This document shows, one piece after another, positions 32,256 through 40,232 of a stretch of 40,232 bases of DNA. The stretch is taken from the NCBI GenBank assembly GCA_947311835.1, contig CAMZLV010000011.1:1-40232 (forward strand), read 5' to 3'. Every line of letters starts with the position of its first letter. Positions within the stretch are counted from its first letter, which is position 1. Under the pieces are notes generated by a model. That model ran no database searches. It was not told where the DNA came from and saw nothing but the letters and a program-made list of their open reading frames with translations. A program made the translations under genes and the position numbers. Origin of the DNA: an uncultured Lutibacter sp. Its GTDB lineage: Bacteria; Bacteroidota; Bacteroidia; Flavobacteriales; Flavobacteriaceae.

Positions 32256-32912
32256 CTAATTAATAGAAGCATATCGATGAAATTCAAGTTCATTGATATG
32301 CTTTAGTTTTTTACAAAAACCATCTTTCATGATATAAATATCTTTTGACAAGTCAATAATGTGCTTGTATAAATGGTCAGTTATAACGACTATTTTATAT
32401 TGACTTTCTTCAACTATTAACTGTTTTATTTTTTCAATATACAAAGGAGCAACATTTGAAAAAGGCTCATCAAGTAATACAATTTTAGAATTTGATTTTA
32501 AGCACAAATAAATTTCAACAATTCGTTTTTCTCCTCCTGATAATTCTTGAATTTTAGGATTCTTATATTTTTTAAAACCATCAAAGTACTTTTTAAAATC
32601 ATCAAAAGAAACATTATATAATTTAAAAGCCAATTTTATTTTCATACCGTTTAATAAAAAATGAAATTGCGGTAAATAAGAAATTTTACCAGACTTAAAA
32701 AGTGGTTTTATAATGTGTTTAGAATCAATCCGTATTGATTTAAATTTCGGTTTTAGTGTGCCGAAAATGATTTTTAATAAGGATGATTTTCCACAGCCAT
32801 TACTTCCAAGAATACCTGTAATAGCACCTTTTTCTGCTTTAAGGTAAACACTTGATAAAATAGGTTTAGCACCAAAATACAATTCAACTCCATCTATTTC
32901 TAGTCTATTCAT
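32256..32912 (-). CDS. ABC transporter ATP-binding protein
   Basis: A 218-aa nucleotide-binding subunit. Walker A is GILGSNGCGKSSLLKIIFG, the signature is ELSGGEKRIVEIYLCLKSNS, and Walker B with the catalytic glutamate is KIVLLDEPFSNVAP; the H-loop is in VVITDHLYKHI. Its start overlaps the stop of the small membrane protein upstream by ATGA, so the two are probably partners. The 3' end of the gene contains a hairpin that reads as terminator for the convergent DUF3570 operon. What is moved, if anything, is unknown. Confidence 0.92.
   Translation of the reverse strand: MNRLEIDGVELYFGAKPILSSVYLKAEKGAITGILGSNGCGKSSLLKIIFGTLKPKFKSIRIDSKHIIKPLFKSGKISYLPQFHFLLNGMKIKLAFKLYNVSFDDFKKYFDGFKKYKNPKIQELSGGEKRIVEIYLCLKSNSKIVLLDEPFSNVAPLYIEKIKQLIVEESQYKIVVITDHLYKHIIDLSKDIYIMKDGFCKKLKHINELEFHRYASIN
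32267..32309 (+). terminator. Terminator of the DUF3570 operon inside the ABC ATPase gene
   Basis: AAGCATATCGATGAA - 7 nt - TTCATTGATATGCTT gives a 15-bp stem with one G-U pair, followed on the plus strand by TAGTTTTTT. It lies within the last codons of the convergent ATPase gene, so one sequence serves as coding DNA on one strand and terminator on the other. Confidence 0.65.
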
Positions 32913-33187
32913 ACTATAATTTTAATGATTCCAAACAAGAAAAAATCAATGATAAATGAATACAAGAAAAGTCCAAATTTTGTAGCTCCTAAATTATAGT
33001 AAAAAAAGAATTTTTTATCTTTAGTATCATCGATATATTTAAAGGACCAAATTGCTGAAAAAATAAGAATTTTGGTCATAATAACAACAGGAAAAGCAAT
33101 GTTAAAAAACGCTAAACCAAGTGAGGCTATAAGTAGTAGCCCAAAAATATCTTTGTAAAAAGAAAAATAAAGTTGAAACTTTTTCAT
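32909..33187 (-). CDS. Small integral membrane protein, ABC partner
   Basis: A 92-aa protein with about three membrane helices (GLLLIASLGLAFFNIAFPVV, TKILIFSAIWSF, GLFLYSFIIDFFLFGIIKII) separated by a charged loop (KYIDDTKDKKFFFYYN). It begins MKKFQLYFSFYKD at 33187; the ten residues added by the track start are unlikely. It overlaps the ATPase gene by ATGA. It is too small for a normal permease, so a functional transporter would need oligomers or another subunit. Family not named. Confidence 0.7.
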   Translation of the reverse strand: MKKFQLYFSFYKDIFGLLLIASLGLAFFNIAFPVVIMTKILIFSAIWSFKYIDDTKDKKFFFYYNLGATKFGLFLYSFIIDFFLFGIIKIIV

Positions 33188-33233
33188 TATTTGTAAATAT
33201 ATTAAAATTAAATGCAATAAAAAAAACTACTTT

Positions 33234-33264
33234 TTTGTTTTGATATTTTTTTATCGTATTTTTC
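33234..33264 (+). promoter_or_regulatory. Possible promoter of the M20 amidohydrolase gene
   Basis: TTTG (33234-33237), 19 bp, then TATTTTTC, one mismatch from TAnnTTTG, 18 nt before the ATG. Confidence 0.4.
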
Positions 33265-33282
33265 GAAATCAAATATATAAAC

Positions 33283-34563
33283 ATGAGACAATTTATCTTC
33301 CTTGTATTGATGCTGATTTCGATAAGTATTCAATCACAAAGCAAATTAACCGAAAAATTAATTGATGATGTAGAGCCAAAAGTTATTGAATGGAGGCGTT
33401 ATTTTCATGAAAATCCAGAACTGTCTAATCGAGAGTTTAATACAGCAAAAAAAATTGCAGCACATCTAAGAAGTCTTGGTTTAGAAGTGCAAACAGGAAT
33501 TGCACATACAGGAGTTGTTGGAATTTTAAAAGGTGATAAACCTGGAAAAGTAGTTGCATTAAGAGCTGATATTGATGCGCTTCCTGTAACAGAAAGAACA
33601 CCAATACCGTTTGCATCAAAGGTAAAAAGCACGTATAACGGCAAAGATACAGGTGTAATGCATGCTTGTGGTCATGATTCTCATATTGCAATTTTGATGG
33701 GAACGGCTGAAGTATTATCAAAAATAAAAAAAGATATTAAAGGTACTGTTAAATTTATTTTTCAACCTGCAGAAGAAGGTCCACCTAAAGGAGAAGTAGG
33801 AGGAGCAGGTCTAATGGTAGAAGAAGGTGTGTTAGAAAATCCAACAGTAGATGCCATTTTTGGATTGCATATAAGTTCTATTACTGATGTTGGTCATATT
33901 ACCTATAAAACCGAAGGTATTATGGCTGCCGCTCAATCATTTGAAATTGATGTTACAGGAAAACAAGCACATGGTTCACGTCCTTGGCATGGAATAGATC
34001 CTATAGTTATTTCAGCACAAATAATTAATGGTTTGCAAACAATAGTAAGTAGAGATACTGAGTTAACAAAGGCAGCAGCAGTAATTACTGTAGGTCTTAT
34101 TAATGGAGGAATTAGAAGTAATATAATTCCAGAAAAGGTTAAAATGATTGGTACAATTAGAACCTTAGATTATGATATGCAAAAAAAATTAAATGATGAG
34201 GTAAAAAGGCGTGTTCCTGCAATAGCAGAAGCGTTTGGAGGAAAAGCGACTATTACGATTGATTCTGGACTTCCAATAACCTATAATAATATTGAATTAA
34301 CAAACAAGATGGTTCCTTCTTTAGAAAAAGCGGCAGGAAAAGAAAACGTGCATATTATTGACGCAATTACAGGCGCCGAAGACTTTTCTTTCTATCAGAA
34401 AAAAATACCTGGAATGTACTTTTTCTTAGGTGCAAAACCCTTAGATGTAGCAGTAAAAGATGCGACAGGTCATCATACTCCAGATTTTTATTTAGATGAA
34501 AGTGGATTTAAAGTAGGAGTTAAGGCTTTTGTCAATTTAACTTTAGATTTTTTAAATAATTAA
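33283..34563 (+). CDS. Secreted M20-family amidohydrolase
   Basis: A 426-aa zinc hydrolase of the M20D (hippurate hydrolase / N-acyl amino acid amidohydrolase) group with a cleavable signal peptide (LVLMLISISIQSQ), so it acts in the periplasm or outside. Zinc ligands and catalytic acids are visible in ALRADIDALPV, MHACGHDSHIAILMG (about 126-140), FQPAEEGPPKGEVGGAG and the terminal ATGHHTPDF. The dimerisation insert includes GKQAHGSRPWHGIDPI. It should release amino acids from N-acylated or amide-linked substrates. Single gene, followed by a repeat element. Confidence 0.93.
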   Translation: MRQFIFLVLMLISISIQSQSKLTEKLIDDVEPKVIEWRRYFHENPELSNREFNTAKKIAAHLRSLGLEVQTGIAHTGVVGILKGDKPGKVVALRADIDALPVTERTPIPFASKVKSTYNGKDTGVMHACGHDSHIAILMGTAEVLSKIKKDIKGTVKFIFQPAEEGPPKGEVGGAGLMVEEGVLENPTVDAIFGLHISSITDVGHITYKTEGIMAAAQSFEIDVTGKQAHGSRPWHGIDPIVISAQIINGLQTIVSRDTELTKAAAVITVGLINGGIRSNIIPEKVKMIGTIRTLDYDMQKKLNDEVKRRVPAIAEAFGGKATITIDSGLPITYNNIELTNKMVPSLEKAAGKENVHIIDAITGAEDFSFYQKKIPGMYFFLGAKPLDVAVKDATGHHTPDFYLDESGFKVGVKAFVNLTLDFLNN

Positions 34564-34588
34564 TAAATACAATTTAGTGTTTAAAAAA

Positions 34589-34716
34589 GAGGTCATCTAA
34601 AAAGTCATTATCTTACCAATTTGAATACAGTCTAAAACACCAATCAACTGATTGTTAACGAATTGTCATTTTAAACGTTCTTCATTTTATTCAGAATAAC
34701 GCTTTTTAGACTGCTT
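34589..34716. repeat. Second 128-bp palindromic dispersed element (diverged)
   Basis: It starts GAGGTCATCTAAAAAGT and ends GCTTTTTAGACTGCTT, with internal TTCTTCATTTTATTCAGAAT. The length and the TCTAAAAAG ends match the copy at 22756, but the left internal arm is strongly degraded. Confidence 0.65.
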
Positions 34717-34741
34717 TTTATTAATATATGAAAACTGATAA

Positions 34742-34757
34742 TAAATTTGTAAATTTG
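34742..34757 (+). promoter_or_regulatory. Probable prfA promoter boxes
   Basis: Two TAAATTTG words in tandem (34742-34749 and 34750-34757), the second 17 nt before the prfA ATG. Only one is likely to be used. Confidence 0.55.
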
Positions 34758-34774
34758 CATTCCAATAAAAGAAG

Positions 34775-35851
34775 ATGTTAGATAAATTACACATAGTAAA
34801 ACAACGATTTGATGAAGTTTCAGACCTTATCATTCAACCAGATATTATTACAGATCAAAAGCGTTATGTAAGGCTTAATAAAGAATATAAAGATTTAAGT
34901 GCAATAGTAGAAAAAATAAAAACCTATGAATCTTTATTGGAAAATATAACTGAAGCAAAAGAAATTATTGCGGATGGTTCTGATGCAGAAATGGTAGAAA
35001 TGGCACAACTAGAAATTGAAGAAGCAAATGGTCTAATACCTAAATTGGAAGATGATATTAAGTTTATGCTTATTCCTAAAGATCCTGAAGATGCTAAAAA
35101 CGTAATTGTTGAAATACGAGCAGGAACTGGAGGAGATGAAGCAAGTATTTTTGCAGGAGATTTATACAGAATGTATACAAAATATGCATCTGACAAAAAA
35201 TGGAAAACCGAAATTGAAGATATAAGCGAAGGTACTGCAGGAGGTTTTAAAGAAATAATTTTTAGTATTTCTGGTGCCGATGTGTATGGTGATATGAAGT
35301 TTGAATCAGGAGTGCATCGTGTGCAACGTGTACCACAAACCGAAACACAAGGTCGTGTGCATACAAGTGCTGCAACAGTTATGGTACTTCCTGAAGCCGA
35401 AGAATTTGATATAGATTTAAAACAAAGTGATATTCGTGTAGATTATTTTTGTTCGTCAGGTCCAGGAGGTCAGTCGGTAAATACAACCTATTCTGCTGTG
35501 CGTTTGACACACGTTCCAACAGGAATTGTAGCGCAATGTCAAGATCAAAAATCACAACATAAAAATAAGGACAAAGCCATGAAAGTATTGCGTTCTCGTA
35601 TATACGAAATGGAATTGGCTAAAAAATTAGCTCTCGATGCTGCTAAAAGAAATACCTTAGTTTCAAGTGGTGACCGTTCGGCTAAAATTAGAACCTATAA
35701 CTATCCGCAAGGTCGTGTAACTGAACACAGAATTGGCTTGACAATCTATGACTTGCAAAATGTAATTAATGGCGATATTCACAAAATTATTGATGAATTG
35801 AAATTACATGAAAATACCGAAAAGTTAAAAGAATTGGGTGAGGTTTTATAG
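34775..35851 (+). CDS. prfA: Peptide chain release factor 1
   Basis: A 358-aa factor that recognises UAA and UAG in the ribosomal A site and releases the peptide. The GGQ motif is in [20 protein letters not shown], and the stop-recognition PxT tripeptide appears as PQT in [20 protein letters not shown]. An N-terminal helical domain ([20 protein letters not shown]) and the [15 protein letters not shown] segment complete it. Length is normal. It is a monocistronic unit closed by a strong terminator; the prmC partner found beside prfA in many bacteria is absent here. Confidence 0.97.
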   Translation: MLDKLHIVKQRFDEVSDLIIQPDIITDQKRYVRLNKEYKDLSAIVEKIKTYESLLENITEAKEIIADGSDAEMVEMAQLEIEEANGLIPKLEDDIKFMLIPKDPEDAKNVIVEIRAGTGGDEASIFAGDLYRMYTKYASDKKWKTEIEDISEGTAGGFKEIIFSISGADVYGDMKFESGVHRVQRVPQTETQGRVHTSAATVMVLPEAEEFDIDLKQSDIRVDYFCSSGPGGQSVNTTYSAVRLTHVPTGIVAQCQDQKSQHKNKDKAMKVLRSRIYEMELAKKLALDAAKRNTLVSSGDRSAKIRTYNYPQGRVTEHRIGLTIYDLQNVINGDIHKIIDELKLHENTEKLKELGEVL

Positions 35852-35869
35852 AATTCAGATGCTATTAAT

Positions 35870-35901
35870 AAAAAATCCTAAACTTACGTTTAGGATTTTT
35901 T
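35870..35901. terminator. Terminator between prfA and the MBL-fold gene
   Basis: A perfect 14-bp stem AAAAAATCCTAAAC / GTTTAGGATTTTTT with loop TTAC; A and T runs on both sides let it work in both directions for two convergent genes. Confidence 0.9.
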
Positions 35902-35920
35902 ATGTTTTGAAGTTAGGAAT

Positions 35921-36673
35921 CTACTCAATATACCAATCTCTCAAACGTACTTCAATTTCAGAGTTCTCTTTATTCACAATTTCTTTAAATTTTTTAATTT
36001 CAGATAAACCATCAGCGCCTCTATAATGGTATGGATATACAATTGCTGGTTTAAAGTCTAAAACTGCGCTTGATGCTTCTTTAATATCCATCGTATATGG
36101 TAAATTCATACAGACAAAAGCAATATCTATTTTATACAAACTGCGTATTTCTTGTGTTCCAGAAGTGTCACCAGAAATATAAACTTTAGTATCATCAAGA
36201 TAAAGAAGGTAGCCATTACCACGACCTTTAGGATGATACGCATTTTTATTTTCAGGTAGATTGTACATCGCAACAGCTGAAATGAATAAGCCTAAACGGT
36301 GAATACCTTGTCGGTTGTTTAATACTTCTATTTGATTTTTATATTCGCTTGGTAATTTATCAGCAACTGCTTGAGGAACGATAAAAAGTGTGTTTTTAGT
36401 GCTAATCCCTTCAAGTGTTTTCAGATTTAAATGGTCTGGATGAATATCAGTAATTAAAATAATGTCAGGATTTGAACAGTTTTTATATTTTTTTAGATCT
36501 CCTGATGGATCTACATAAATAGTTTTACCCTCATATGTCAATATGATTGAAGCATGTGTTATAGGTTGTATAGTAAGAGTTCCATCTTTCGTTTGAATAC
36601 TATCTATAGCTATTAGTTGAGCATTTAATTGTGTGAAAAATAAACTCATTACTAAAAATGTAATTTTCTTCAT
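35921..36673 (-). CDS. Secreted MBL-fold metallo-hydrolase (UlaG-like)
   Basis: A 250-aa protein with a signal peptide (LVMSLFFTQLNA) and a metallo-beta-lactamase fold. The metal motif is ITDIHPDHL (about 75-82), further ligands are in YISGDTSGTQEI and the terminal VYPYHYRG, and IQPITHASIILTYEGKTIYV is the usual start of UlaG/RomA-type domains. It probably hydrolyses a small phosphoester, lactone or ester in the periplasm. It is not a beta-lactamase by motif. Single gene facing prfA. Confidence 0.88.
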   Translation of the reverse strand: MKKITFLVMSLFFTQLNAQLIAIDSIQTKDGTLTIQPITHASIILTYEGKTIYVDPSGDLKKYKNCSNPDIILITDIHPDHLNLKTLEGISTKNTLFIVPQAVADKLPSEYKNQIEVLNNRQGIHRLGLFISAVAMYNLPENKNAYHPKGRGNGYLLYLDDTKVYISGDTSGTQEIRSLYKIDIAFVCMNLPYTMDIKEASSAVLDFKPAIVYPYHYRGADGLSEIKKFKEIVNKENSEIEVRLRDWYIE

Positions 36674-36737
36674 TTTTTGATGTTTAGTATTGATATATAC
36701 ATAAAGTGTACCAAAGTTAGCGATTGTTTTTTAAAAC

Positions 36738-36769
36738 AGAAAGTCCGAAACTTTCGTTTCGGACTTTCT
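36738..36769 (-). terminator. Terminator of the thrS-infC-rpmI-rplT operon
   Basis: A perfect 14-bp stem AGAAAGTCCGAAAC / GTTTCGGACTTTCT with a 4-nt loop, 23 nt after the rplT stop, followed on the minus strand by TGTTTT. Confidence 0.9.
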
Positions 36770-36792
36770 ATTATAAGCAAGTGTTAAATACT

Positions 36793-37137
36793 CTATTTTA
36801 CTTTATCAACTACAGCCTTAAAAGCCTCTGGATGGTTCATTGCTAAATCGGCAAGTACCTTACGGTTCAATTCGATGTTATTAGCTTTTACTTTACCCAT
36901 AAATTGAGAATAAGACATTCCATATTGTCTAGCTCCAGCGTTAATACGTTGAATCCATAATGCACGGAAGTTTCTTTTGTTGTTTTTACGGTCTCTATAA
37001 GAATATAACATTCCTTTTTCAACCGCATTTTTTGCTACTGTGTAAACGTTTTTACGTCTTCCAAAGTAACCTTTTGCTTGCTTCAATATCTTTTTTCTTC
37101 TAGCTCTTGAAGCAACTGAATTTACTGATCTTGGCAT
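36793..37137 (-). CDS. rplT: 50S ribosomal protein L20
   Basis: A 114-aa basic protein needed early in assembly of the large subunit, where it binds 23S rRNA. It starts [20 protein letters not shown] and continues [20 protein letters not shown] and [20 protein letters not shown], the classical L20 pattern. It is the last gene of the thrS-infC-rpmI-rplT operon. In several bacteria L20 represses its own operon by binding the mRNA; no such structure could be identified here in the 92-nt gap behind rpmI. Confidence 0.98.
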   Translation of the reverse strand: MPRSVNSVASRARRKKILKQAKGYFGRRKNVYTVAKNAVEKGMLYSYRDRKNNKRNFRALWIQRINAGARQYGMSYSQFMGKVKANNIELNRKVLADLAMNHPEAFKAVVDKVK

Positions 37138-37229
37138 AATTTCAATGTTTTTGTTTTATAATGGGCAGATTAAATTTATTTCAATCATTTATACGAGCAC
37201 CATTACATGGTTAAACTAATTCCTAACTT

Positions 37230-37427
37230 CTATTTCAAAGTTAATTGTTGTAAGATGTTACTCTTGTCAGATTTGTGAACCAAACCATCATGAGTTAATC
37301 TTAACTTACGCTTTTTAGATTTTTTTGTCAATATATGACTCTTAAAAGCATGCTTTCTTTTGATTTTTCCAGAACCTGTAAGCTTAAAACGCTTTTTGGC
37401 ACTAGATTTTGTTTTCATTTTCGGCAT
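37230..37427 (-). CDS. rpmI: 50S ribosomal protein L35
   Basis: A 65-aa, very basic large-subunit protein: [20 protein letters not shown], then [20 protein letters not shown]. Length and motifs are standard. It lies between infC (82 nt upstream, with a palindromic repeat remnant in the gap) and rplT. Confidence 0.98.
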   Translation of the reverse strand: MPKMKTKSSAKKRFKLTGSGKIKRKHAFKSHILTKKSKKRKLRLTHDGLVHKSDKSNILQQLTLK

Positions 37428-37464
37428 TTCTTCTTGTTTTTAACTTGCTTAATATTGTTATAAT

Positions 37465-37506
37465 TTCGATAAACTCAATTTCCTTTAGTTACTGAGCGTA
37501 GTCGAA
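37465..37506. repeat. Remnant of the palindromic repeat between infC and rpmI
   Basis: TTCGATAAACTCA and TGAGCGTAGTCGAA face each other, the same TTCGA...CTCA / TGAG...TCGAA arms as in the other copies. It begins 3 nt past the infC stop within the ribosomal-protein operon and could fold as an intercistronic hairpin. Confidence 0.55.
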
Positions 37507-37509
37507 GTA

Positions 37510-38070
37510 TTATTTCTTTTTTGGTGCGATATACATAATCATTCGCTTACCTTCTAATTTTGGTAATTGTTCTACCTTACCATAGTCTTCAAGTTCTTGA
37601 GCCAATCTTAATAATAAGATTTGACCTTGATCTTTATAAATAATTGAACGACCTTTAAAAAATACAAACGCTTTTAATTTTGCACCTTCACTTAAAAACT
37701 TGATTGCGTGTTTCTTTTTAAACTCATAATCATGCTCATCTGTTTGTGGTCCAAAACGAATTTCTTTAACAACTACTTTTGTTGCTTTAGATTTTAACGC
37801 TTTTTCTCTTTTCTTTTGTTCGTATAAATATTTTTTATAATCTATAACTTTACATACAGGTGGTTTTGCTTTGGGAGAAATTTCTACCAAATCAAGTTCT
37901 TGTTCTTTAGCTATCGCTTTCGCTTTGTCTAAAGAATATACTCCTACTTCTACGTTGTCTCCAACTAGACGGACTTCGTCAACATACTTAATCTTATCAT
38001 TAATTCTATGTTGATCTTCTTTGATTACTCTCCAAGGCTTTCTTGCGCCTCTTCTTCTACGTATTGCTAT
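37510..38070 (-). CDS. infC: Translation initiation factor IF-3, apparent AUA start
   Basis: IF-3 prevents early subunit joining and proofreads the start codon. The track shows only the last 126 residues (from a TTG). The conserved N-terminal domain lies upstream in the same frame: [38 protein letters not shown], then [20 protein letters not shown] and the C-terminal domain [20 protein letters not shown]. Between the in-frame TAA at 38074-38076 and the RRRR segment there is no ATG, GTG or TTG; only GTC, ATA, GCA and ATA occur. The best start is ATA at 38070 (reading MAIRRRR), giving 186 aa. E. coli infC uses AUU for self-control, so this may be an equivalent device. It is 26 nt after thrS. 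Confidence 0.88.
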   Translation of the reverse strand: MAIRRRRGARKPWRVIKEDQHRINDKIKYVDEVRLVGDNVEVGVYSLDKAKAIAKEQELDLVEISPKAKPPVCKVIDYKKYLYEQKKREKALKSKATKVVVKEIRFGPQTDEHDYEFKKKHAIKFLSEGAKLKAFVFFKGRSIIYKDQGQILLLRLAQELEDYGKVEQLPKLEGKRMIMYIAPKKK

Positions 38071-38096
38071 GACTTAAAAATTTAAATTAAACTTAT

Positions 38097-40031
38097 TTAT
38101 TCTAATGTACTCTTTATTTCGTTCTTTATTAAAGATATAAAATCTTCAATAGTATAGGTTCCTTTATCTCCTTCACCATGTTTTCTTACAGATATTGTGC
38201 CATCTTTTTCTTCGTTCTCGCCTACAATAATCATATAAGGTATTTTACTCATTTCTGCATCACGAATCTTTCTTCCAGTTTTCTCACTTCGTTCATCAAT
38301 CAGGGCGCGAATTTCGGAATTTTCTAAGACTTGTGAAACTTTTTCGGCATATTTTTGATATTTATCACTGATTGGTAGTAAAATAACCTGCTCAGGCGTT
38401 AGCCATAAAGGGAAGTTTCCTCCAGTATTTTCTAATAAAATAGCAATAAATCGTTCCATTGAGCCAAAAGGAGCACGATGAATCATTATAGGTCTGTGCA
38501 ATTGATTGTCTGAACCTTTATAATGTAAATCAAATCGCTCAGGTAAATTATAATCAACTTGAATTGTACCTAATTGCCAACTTCTACCTAATACATCCTT
38601 AACCATAAAATCTAATTTTGGTCCGTAAAAAGCAGCTTCACCATATTCTACAACGGTATTTAAGTTTTTTTCTTTAGCAGCATTTATAATTGCATTTTCA
38701 GCTTTTTCCCAATTTTCATCTGTTCCAATGTATTTCTCTTTGTTTTCTGGATCTCTAAGTGAAATTTGAGCAGTAAATTCTTTAAATCCTAATGCTTTAA
38801 ATACATATAGAACTAAGTCAATAACATTTTTAAACTCTTCATTTAACTGGTCAGGCGTACAAAAAATATGCGCATCATCTTGCGTGAAACATCTTACACG
38901 AGTCAAACCGTGTAATTCACCACTTTGCTCGTACCTATATACTGTACCAAATTCAGCAAATCGTTTTGGAAGTTCTTTATAAGAATACGGTTTAACTCTA
39001 TATATTTCACAGTGATGAGGGCAGTTCATTGGTTTTAATAAGAATTCCTCTTCATCTTTTGGTGTATGTATTGGTTGAAAACTATCTTCGCCATATTTTT
39101 CATAGTGACCTGAAGTTACATATAACTCCTTTTGTCCAATATGTGGTGTAATTACCATTTCGTAACCTGCTTTCTTTTGAGCGCGTTTTAAAAATTGCTC
39201 TAAACGATCACGTAAAGCGGCACCCTTTGGAAGCCATAAAGGTAAACCTTGCCCAACTCTTGATGAAAAAGCAAATAATTCTAATTCTTTCCCTAATTTT
39301 CTGTGATCTCGTTGTTTTGCTTCTTCTAAGCGTTCAAGGTATTCCGTTAACATTTTTTGCTTAGGGAATGAAACACCATATATACGTGTTAATTGTTTAT
39401 TGTTTTCGTCACCCCTCCAGTATGCTCCAGCAGCACTCATTATTTTAACAGCCTTTATTAGTCCAGTATGAGGTATATGTCCTCCACGACATAAATCAGT
39501 AAAATCAGCATGATCACAAAATGTAATTTCGCCATCATTTAGGTTTTCTATTAATTCAACCTTATATTCGTTGTTTTGTTCTTTATAATAGGATAAGGCA
39601 TCCGCTTTTGAAATCTCACGAAGTTTAAATTGATGTTTTCCACGTGCAAATTCGATCATTTTCGTTTCAATCTGCTTAAAGTCTTTTTCAGATATGGTTT
39701 CTTCCCCTAAATCAATGTCGTAATAAAATCCAGTATCAATAGCAGGGCCAATGGTTAATTTCACATTAGGATGATAAAATGTAATTGCTTGCGCCAATAA
39801 ATGAGCAGTTGAATGCCAAAAGGCTTTTTTACCTTCATCATCATTAAAGGTATAAAGAGTTAAGTTTCCATCAGTATTTAAAGGAGTGACTGTCTCTATA
39901 ATTGTATCGTTAAATTTTGCTGAAATAACACTTCTGGCTAATCCGTGGCTAATGCTTGTAGCAACATCAATAGGAGTGCTGCCTTTTTTATATTGTTTTA
40001 TAGAGCCGTCTGGCAAAGTAATATTGATCAT
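38097..40031 (-). CDS. thrS: Threonyl-tRNA synthetase
   Basis: A 644-aa class II synthetase charging tRNA-Thr. Domains in order: TGS ([20 protein letters not shown]), the editing domain with [16 protein letters not shown] and [19 protein letters not shown], the catalytic core with motif 2/zinc region [40 protein letters not shown] and motif 3 [20 protein letters not shown], and the anticodon domain [20 protein letters not shown]. Length is standard. It is the first gene of thrS-infC-rpmI-rplT, the same order as in E. coli. Confidence 0.98.
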   Translation of the reverse strand: MINITLPDGSIKQYKKGSTPIDVATSISHGLARSVISAKFNDTIIETVTPLNTDGNLTLYTFNDDEGKKAFWHSTAHLLAQAITFYHPNVKLTIGPAIDTGFYYDIDLGEETISEKDFKQIETKMIEFARGKHQFKLREISKADALSYYKEQNNEYKVELIENLNDGEITFCDHADFTDLCRGGHIPHTGLIKAVKIMSAAGAYWRGDENNKQLTRIYGVSFPKQKMLTEYLERLEEAKQRDHRKLGKELELFAFSSRVGQGLPLWLPKGAALRDRLEQFLKRAQKKAGYEMVITPHIGQKELYVTSGHYEKYGEDSFQPIHTPKDEEEFLLKPMNCPHHCEIYRVKPYSYKELPKRFAEFGTVYRYEQSGELHGLTRVRCFTQDDAHIFCTPDQLNEEFKNVIDLVLYVFKALGFKEFTAQISLRDPENKEKYIGTDENWEKAENAIINAAKEKNLNTVVEYGEAAFYGPKLDFMVKDVLGRSWQLGTIQVDYNLPERFDLHYKGSDNQLHRPIMIHRAPFGSMERFIAILLENTGGNFPLWLTPEQVILLPISDKYQKYAEKVSQVLENSEIRALIDERSEKTGRKIRDAEMSKIPYMIIVGENEEKDGTISVRKHGEGDKGTYTIEDFISLIKNEIKSTLE

Positions 40032-40051
40032 AATATCGTTTAATTAAAGTA

Positions 40052-40082
40052 CAAAGATATCGAAAACTATTATTTAACCATA
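40052..40082 (-). promoter_or_regulatory. Promoter of the thrS operon
   Basis: On the minus strand TATG, 19 nt, then TATCTTTG (40059-40052), 20 nt before the thrS ATG. The -7 box is a full match, the -33 box has one mismatch to TTTG. No T-box-like or operator stem-loop is seen in the short leader. Confidence 0.55.
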
Positions 40083-40232
40083 ATATGAATAGTAAAAATA
40101 TATAGACAAAATTGATTATTTAATAGAAGACATTCTCCAGCGAGCATTTTTTGATGGGATATTGGAAGTTCAGCCGTCAAAATTGACATTTGATTATTAT
40201 AAAATAGCGCAAGAGAAGGGTAGAATTATAGA

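Noticed and set aside
35921-36673. MBL-fold protein as beta-lactamase
   Set aside because: Motifs (DIHPDHL, UlaG-like start) fit general MBL hydrolases, not class B beta-lactamases.

Overview
The window looks like chromosomal DNA of a member of the Flavobacteriaceae (Bacteroidetes). The evidence is AT-rich sequence, many short lipoproteins with a lipobox, FecI/FecR/TonB-receptor regulation, glutamine synthetase type III, a long-form PurM, an IcmF-type fused mutase, and repeated TAnnTTTG promoter boxes shortly before start codons. No rRNA, phage, insertion sequence or CRISPR array is visible. One tRNA is present (tRNA-Arg, anticodon ACG).

Layout. 1-6000: a DUF1684-type lipoprotein (cut by the window edge), icmF, a DUF4143 ATPase and a PhoD-like lipoprotein phosphatase. 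6000-8600: an accessory patch with a mazEF toxin-antitoxin pair between two 68-bp direct repeats, a frameshifted lipoprotein gene coupled to a 28-aa membrane peptide, a small HExxH protein, and a striking tandem array of alternating 65/66-bp units. 8600-13700: DUF4136 and DUF4197 lipoproteins, a DUF5522-like mini-protein, a BtuF-like binding protein next to pyrF, then tpiA-prmA-clpS. 13800-17300: a 44-aa membrane peptide, tRNA-Arg, a GIY-YIG protein, DUF2007, a 50-aa conserved protein and an SPFH/band-7 protein. 17300-24100: a BlaI/M56 regulatory pair with a visible operator, a Ca/Na antiporter, glnN and purM. 24100-32240: a FecI-FecR-TonB receptor operon divergent from a lipoprotein rich in Ca-binding repeats, followed by a thioredoxin-ApbE-DUF4266-DUF3570 operon. 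This last block is the most interesting candidate for a poorly described redox or maturation system. 32250-40232: a mini ABC transporter, an M20 amidohydrolase, prfA, an MBL-fold protein, and the translation operon thrS-infC-rpmI-rplT, in which infC appears to start at an AUA codon.

A second layer runs through the window. A dispersed imperfect palindromic repeat (core like TGTCATTCTGAG / CTCAGAATGACA) occurs at six places. One copy is inserted in frame inside icmF and encodes part of its linker, two flank mazEF, two are about 128 bp long with related inverted ends, and one sits just behind infC. Several ORF-track starts overlap promoter boxes or were set too far upstream; corrected starts are given for the DUF4143 ATPase, mazE, tpiA, DUF2007, the 50-aa protein, purM, fecI, DUF4266, the small ABC membrane protein and infC. 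All family assignments come from reading motifs, not from database searches.
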